Assembly (NCBI GenBank): GCA_903928045.1
Contig: CAIYPH010000588.1
Span: forward strand, 1 to 8,056
Direction: 5' to 3'
DNA: 8,056 bases
Source of the DNA: an uncultured Rhodospirillales bacterium
GTDB lineage: Bacteria > Pseudomonadota > Alphaproteobacteria > Acetobacterales > Acetobacteraceae
Shown here piece after piece: positions 5,928-8,056 of the stretch. The notes under the pieces are model-generated. The model did no database searches and was not told the DNA's origin. It saw nothing but the letters and a program-made list of their open reading frames with translations. Positions within the stretch are counted from its first letter, which is position 1; each line of letters begins with the position of its first letter. The position numbers were made by a program, and so were the translations under genes.

Positions 5928-6695
5928 ATGGCCCTGATCCGCACCGAAATCTCCGACCACATCGCCGTCGTCACCATGGACGCGCCGCCGGTCAACGCCG
6001 TCTCGACCGAGTTCATGGAGGAAATGATCGCCGCCATCGACCGCCTCAACGACCTGCCGGATGTCCGGGTCGCCATCATCACCGGCGCGGGCCGCTGCTT
6101 CTCCGCCGGCGCCGACATCAAAGGCCGCCTCGCCCGCAAGGAAGAGCCCGGCGACTACTGGGCCCATGCCCGCCGCGCCCGCGAACTCAGCTACTCCATC
6201 ATCGAAAACAAGAAACCCATCATCGCCGCCATCAACGGCCCCGCCTTGGGCGCCGGCCTCGGTATCGCCGTCTCCTGCGACATCCTGATGGCGTCGGAAA
6301 CCGCCCAGCTCGGCCTTCCCGAGGTCGATGTCGGCCTGATGGGCGGTGGACGCCACACCATGCGGGTCTTCGGCCATTCCCTGACCCGGCGGATGATGCT
6401 CACCGGCTATCGCGTCCCGGGACCTGAGCTCTACCGGCTCGGTATCGTCGAATGCTGCGTCCCAGCCGCCGAGCTGATGGGCGAGGCCCTGAAAATGGCC
6501 GCCAACATCGCCGCCAAAAGCCCCATCGCCACCCGCATGGCCAAGCAGGCCGCCCAGACCATCGAATTCATGACCCTGCGCGACGGCTACCGCTTCGAGC
6601 AGAACCTCACCCGCGAACTGAGCCAGACCGACGACGCCAAAGAGGCCATGCGGGCCTTCGCCGAGAAGCGCAAGCCGGAGTTCAAGGGGCGCTGA
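5928..6695 (+). CDS. Enoyl-CoA hydratase/isomerase (crotonase) family protein
   Basis: This 255-residue crotonase-fold protein should act on an acyl-CoA thioester in the cytoplasm. The oxyanion-hole segments are present as CFSAGADIKG (57-66) and INGPALGAGLGIAVSCDILMAS (102-123). The Glu in LGLPEV (E132) matches the first catalytic Glu of rat mitochondrial hydratase (E144). The second (E164, in AMEMVLTG) aligns with Arg155 here (TRRMMLTG), so a simple hydratase mechanism is doubtful. Isomerase, hydrolase, dehalogenase or another crotonase activity is possible. The ATG at 5928 has GAGGAAA ahead, and the open frame's further 145 upstream codons run antisense through the SDR gene and are not real. 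It is divergent from the SDR and 100 bp upstream of the secreted hydrolase. Whether it acts in beta-oxidation or on the monooxygenase pathway cannot be told. Confidence 0.88.
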   Translation: MALIRTEISDHIAVVTMDAPPVNAVSTEFMEEMIAAIDRLNDLPDVRVAIITGAGRCFSAGADIKGRLARKEEPGDYWAHARRARELSYSIIENKKPIIAAINGPALGAGLGIAVSCDILMASETAQLGLPEVDVGLMGGGRHTMRVFGHSLTRRMMLTGYRVPGPELYRLGIVECCVPAAELMGEALKMAANIAAKSPIATRMAKQAAQTIEFMTLRDGYRFEQNLTRELSQTDDAKEAMRAFAEKRKPEFKGR

Positions 6696-6795
6696 GGGAG
6701 GGGTGCACTGATGCACGGATCGTTCTAACCTCCCACCGCGTGCGGGGGTTACCAGTCTCGCGCGCCATCAACGACCGCATAGCGGAAGGAACGGA

Positions 6796-7851
6796 ATGTC
6801 CAATCGAACCAAACACGCGCTGCTGCTCGCAGTGGGCGCCGCCTTGTGGCTGGCCCAGCCAGTACTCGCGCAAACCCCGCCGCCCCGCGAGGTGCCGGCC
6901 AAGAAGCTCACCGTGCCGGGCGATGTCAGCCCCGACATGGCCAAGCTCATCGCCAACCCCCCGGCGCCGTTCTGGAACGTCGATCCCAAGACGCCGCAGG
7001 AGTGGAAAGACTGGGTGAACCAGCGCGCCCAGGTCAGCATCGGCATCGCTCGCGAGGCCGCCGCGAAGTTCGGCGTCAAATACGAGAAGATCACCCTCGG
7101 CGGCGTGCCCGCCTACATGGTCACCCCGCGCGAGGTGGCGCCCGCCAACCGCAACCGCCTGCTGTTCCACGTCCATGGCGGCGGCTACGTGCTGAGCCCC
7201 GGCGAGGCGGCGCTCACCGAGGCCATCAACATGGCCTATTACGGCAGCTACCGCGTCGTCTCGGTCGACTACCGCATGCCGCCCGACGCGCCCTACCCCG
7301 CCGCGATGGATGACGCCATGGCCGCCTGGAAGGCCGCGCTCAAAATGGCCAAGGCCAAGAACATGGCGGTCTTCGGCACCTCCACCGGCGGCGGGATGAC
7401 ACTCGCCCTCGTGCTGCGCGCCAAGAAGGAAAAGCTGCCGCTCCCCGCCGCCATCGCCCCGGGCACGCCCTGGTCCGACCTCGACGAAGTCGGCGACAGC
7501 TACACCACCAACGAATTCGTCGACAACGTGCTGGTCTCCTGGAAAGGCTGGCTCGGCCGCGCCGCGAAACTCTACGCCAACGGGACCGATCTGAAAGACC
7601 CGTTCCTCTCGCCGATCTACGGCGACATGCACGGCTTCCCGCCCACCATCCTGACCACCGGCACACGGGACCTCTTCCTCTCCAACACCGTGCGCACCCA
7701 CCGCAAACTGCGCCAGGCCGGCGTCGAGGCCGATCTCAACGTCTATGAAGGCCAGTCCCACGCCCAGTACGGCGCGCTGCCCTTCGCTCCCGAAACCAAG
7801 GAAGCCTTCACCGACATCGCCCGCTTCTTCGACAAGCATTTGGGCAAGTAA
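6796..7851 (+). CDS. Secreted alpha/beta hydrolase, HSL (GDXG-type) esterase family
   Basis: This 351-residue protein is probably an exported esterase or lactonase. A signal peptide is clear: SNRTKH, a hydrophobic core at 8-20, and cleavage at VLA|Q (25/26). After a proline-rich and helical cap region (about 27-95), the core has HGGG at 127-130 (the HSL oxyanion motif), a nucleophile elbow GTSTGG with Ser196, an acid at D292 (TGTRDLF) and a His at H322 (GQSHAQYG). A full Ser-Asp-His triad is therefore present. The elbow reads GTSTGG rather than the usual GDSAGG. The start is backed by GGAAGGA at 6784-6790. It follows the crotonase by 100 bp, possibly with its own promoter, and ends at a GC hairpin. 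Acting in the periplasm or outside, it could free an acid or alcohol for uptake. Substrate unknown; monoterpene lactone hydrolases are distant HSL relatives. Confidence 0.9.
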   Translation: MSNRTKHALLLAVGAALWLAQPVLAQTPPPREVPAKKLTVPGDVSPDMAKLIANPPAPFWNVDPKTPQEWKDWVNQRAQVSIGIAREAAAKFGVKYEKITLGGVPAYMVTPREVAPANRNRLLFHVHGGGYVLSPGEAALTEAINMAYYGSYRVVSVDYRMPPDAPYPAAMDDAMAAWKAALKMAKAKNMAVFGTSTGGGMTLALVLRAKKEKLPLPAAIAPGTPWSDLDEVGDSYTTNEFVDNVLVSWKGWLGRAAKLYANGTDLKDPFLSPIYGDMHGFPPTILTTGTRDLFLSNTVRTHRKLRQAGVEADLNVYEGQSHAQYGALPFAPETKEAFTDIARFFDKHLGK

Positions 7852-7858
7852 CAACCGG

Positions 7859-7883
7859 TCCCCCCGGATGCTCTCCGGGGGGA
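7859..7883 (+). terminator. GC-rich hairpin terminator after the hydrolase gene
   Basis: Ten-base arms TCCCCCCGGA (7859-7868) and TCCGGGGGGA (7874-7883) pair perfectly around a 5-nt loop, 8 bases after the hydrolase stop. The downstream sequence TGTTCTG is only modestly T-rich, so it is a strong hairpin with a weak U-tract. Position and stability make termination of the hydrolase transcript the best reading. Confidence 0.7.
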
Positions 7884-7891
7884 TGTTCTGC

Positions 7892-7907
7892 CAACGTTAA
7901 AACGTTG
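7892..7907. repeat. Short palindrome CAACGTT-AA-AACGTTG
   Basis: Two 7-nt perfect inverted arms flank AA in the gap between the hydrolase terminator and the insertion sequence. Because AACGTT is itself self-complementary, it is also a direct repeat. It could be a protein-binding site for a gene now beyond or displaced by the insertion sequence; no function can be assigned. Confidence 0.3.
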
Positions 7908-7929
7908 CATCGCCTTGCAGCGCTCTTTA

Positions 7930-8056
7930 GAGTCTGACTCGGAATTGATGAAAACGGATCACGCTCGTGCCAGGCGTCTGGTGAGCAAGCGGATGTGTGC
8001 GATGAGCAACCATGCGCTCGCGCTGGAGATCGTCGCCTCGAAATCCTTGGCGAGCC
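7930..8056 (-). mobile_element. IS5-family insertion sequence, right-hand (3') end only
   Basis: The window ends inside an insertion sequence. The inferred terminal inverted repeat starts at 7930 with GAGTCTGACTCGGAATTGAT and is followed inward by the 3' end of a transposase gene. GAGTCTGACTC is itself a palindrome. The bases just outside are TTA, which fits the TNA target duplication of some IS5 subgroups (IS1031/IS427 types). The other end, needed to prove the boundary and the duplication, is outside the window. Confidence 0.65.
7959..8056 (-). CDS. IS5-family transposase, C-terminal fragment (runs off the window)
   Basis: Reading leftward from the window edge, 31 codons (8054 to the stop at 7961-7959) encode LAKDFEATISSASAWLLIAH followed by IRLLTRRLARA. 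This matches my memory of the C-terminal helix of IS5-family DDE transposases (DDE_Tnp_1 type), where 'RRLAKDFE.(S/T)I.SA.A(W/F)L' precedes a basic Leu/Arg-rich end. The fragment has no stop or frameshift, so the gene may be intact beyond the edge. The stop lies 29 bases inside the inferred element end, as expected. The catalytic DDE residues are not in view. Confidence 0.72.
   Translation of the reverse strand, partial: LAKDFEATISSASAWLLIAHIRLLTRRLARA

Noticed and set aside
5649..6716. 355-codon minus-strand open frame opposite the crotonase
   Set aside because: Gly/Asp/Ala low-complexity shadow of a recognised gene.
6703..6716. GTGCA-CTGA-TGCAC hairpin after the crotonase as a terminator
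   Set aside because: Five-base arms and no T-run; the surrounding GGGAGG/CCTCCC pairing is also weak.
6682..7854. 390-codon minus-strand open frame opposite the secreted hydrolase
   Set aside because: No family features; the sense strand has a signal peptide and a complete triad.

Overview
The window is GC-rich alphaproteobacterial DNA. It most likely comes from the Acetobacteraceae/Rhodospirillales. Three things point there: C/G-ending codon use, short AT-rich hairpins of the 'AAAAAGTCTTTTTGGTTC' kind at the left edge (which I recall from Acetobacteraceae), and a short Pro/Arg/Ala-rich hypothetical gene of a style I associate with that family. This placement is an inference and no database was consulted.

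Layout, left to right. A tandem hairpin at 5-43 lies just past the end of a leftward gene for a periplasmic, LivK-type (Peripla_BP_6) solute-binding protein (55-1266). Upstream of it on the same strand is an IclR-family regulator (1392-2168), and the 125-bp gap between them carries three hairpins. Divergent from the IclR gene, across 149 bp, is a two-gene unit: a luciferase-like flavin-dependent monooxygenase (2318-3628) and, 4 bp later, a duplicated carboxymuconolactone-decarboxylase/AhpD-fold protein (3633-4397). A small Arg/Pro-rich orphan gene (4489-4992) has its ribosome binding site in the loop of a 9-bp inverted repeat. It converges on a leftward short-chain dehydrogenase (5006-5761). 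The dehydrogenase is divergent from a crotonase-fold protein (5928-6695), and the space between them holds a 21-bp near-perfect palindrome that looks like an operator. A secreted HSL-type alpha/beta hydrolase (6796-7851) follows and ends at a strong GC hairpin. The window closes inside the 3' end of an IS5-family insertion sequence.

The gene set reads as an accessory catabolic locus. A secreted esterase could release a substrate, the binding protein could capture a carboxylate or aromatic-type solute (no permease or ATPase gene is in the window), and the flavin monooxygenase with its CMD-fold partner could oxidise it. The dehydrogenase and crotonase could act on alcohol and acyl-CoA intermediates. 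IclR regulators commonly control such loci. The substrate cannot be read from sequence, and the right-hand genes may be independent of the left-hand ones.

I found no CRISPR array, tRNA, rRNA, toxin-antitoxin or phage genes, and nothing I would call a clearly new system. The most checkable observations are the 21-bp palindrome, the hairpin over the start of the 4489 gene, and the apparent loss or replacement of canonical catalytic residues in three enzymes: the SDR Asn, the second crotonase Glu and the AhpD CxxC.
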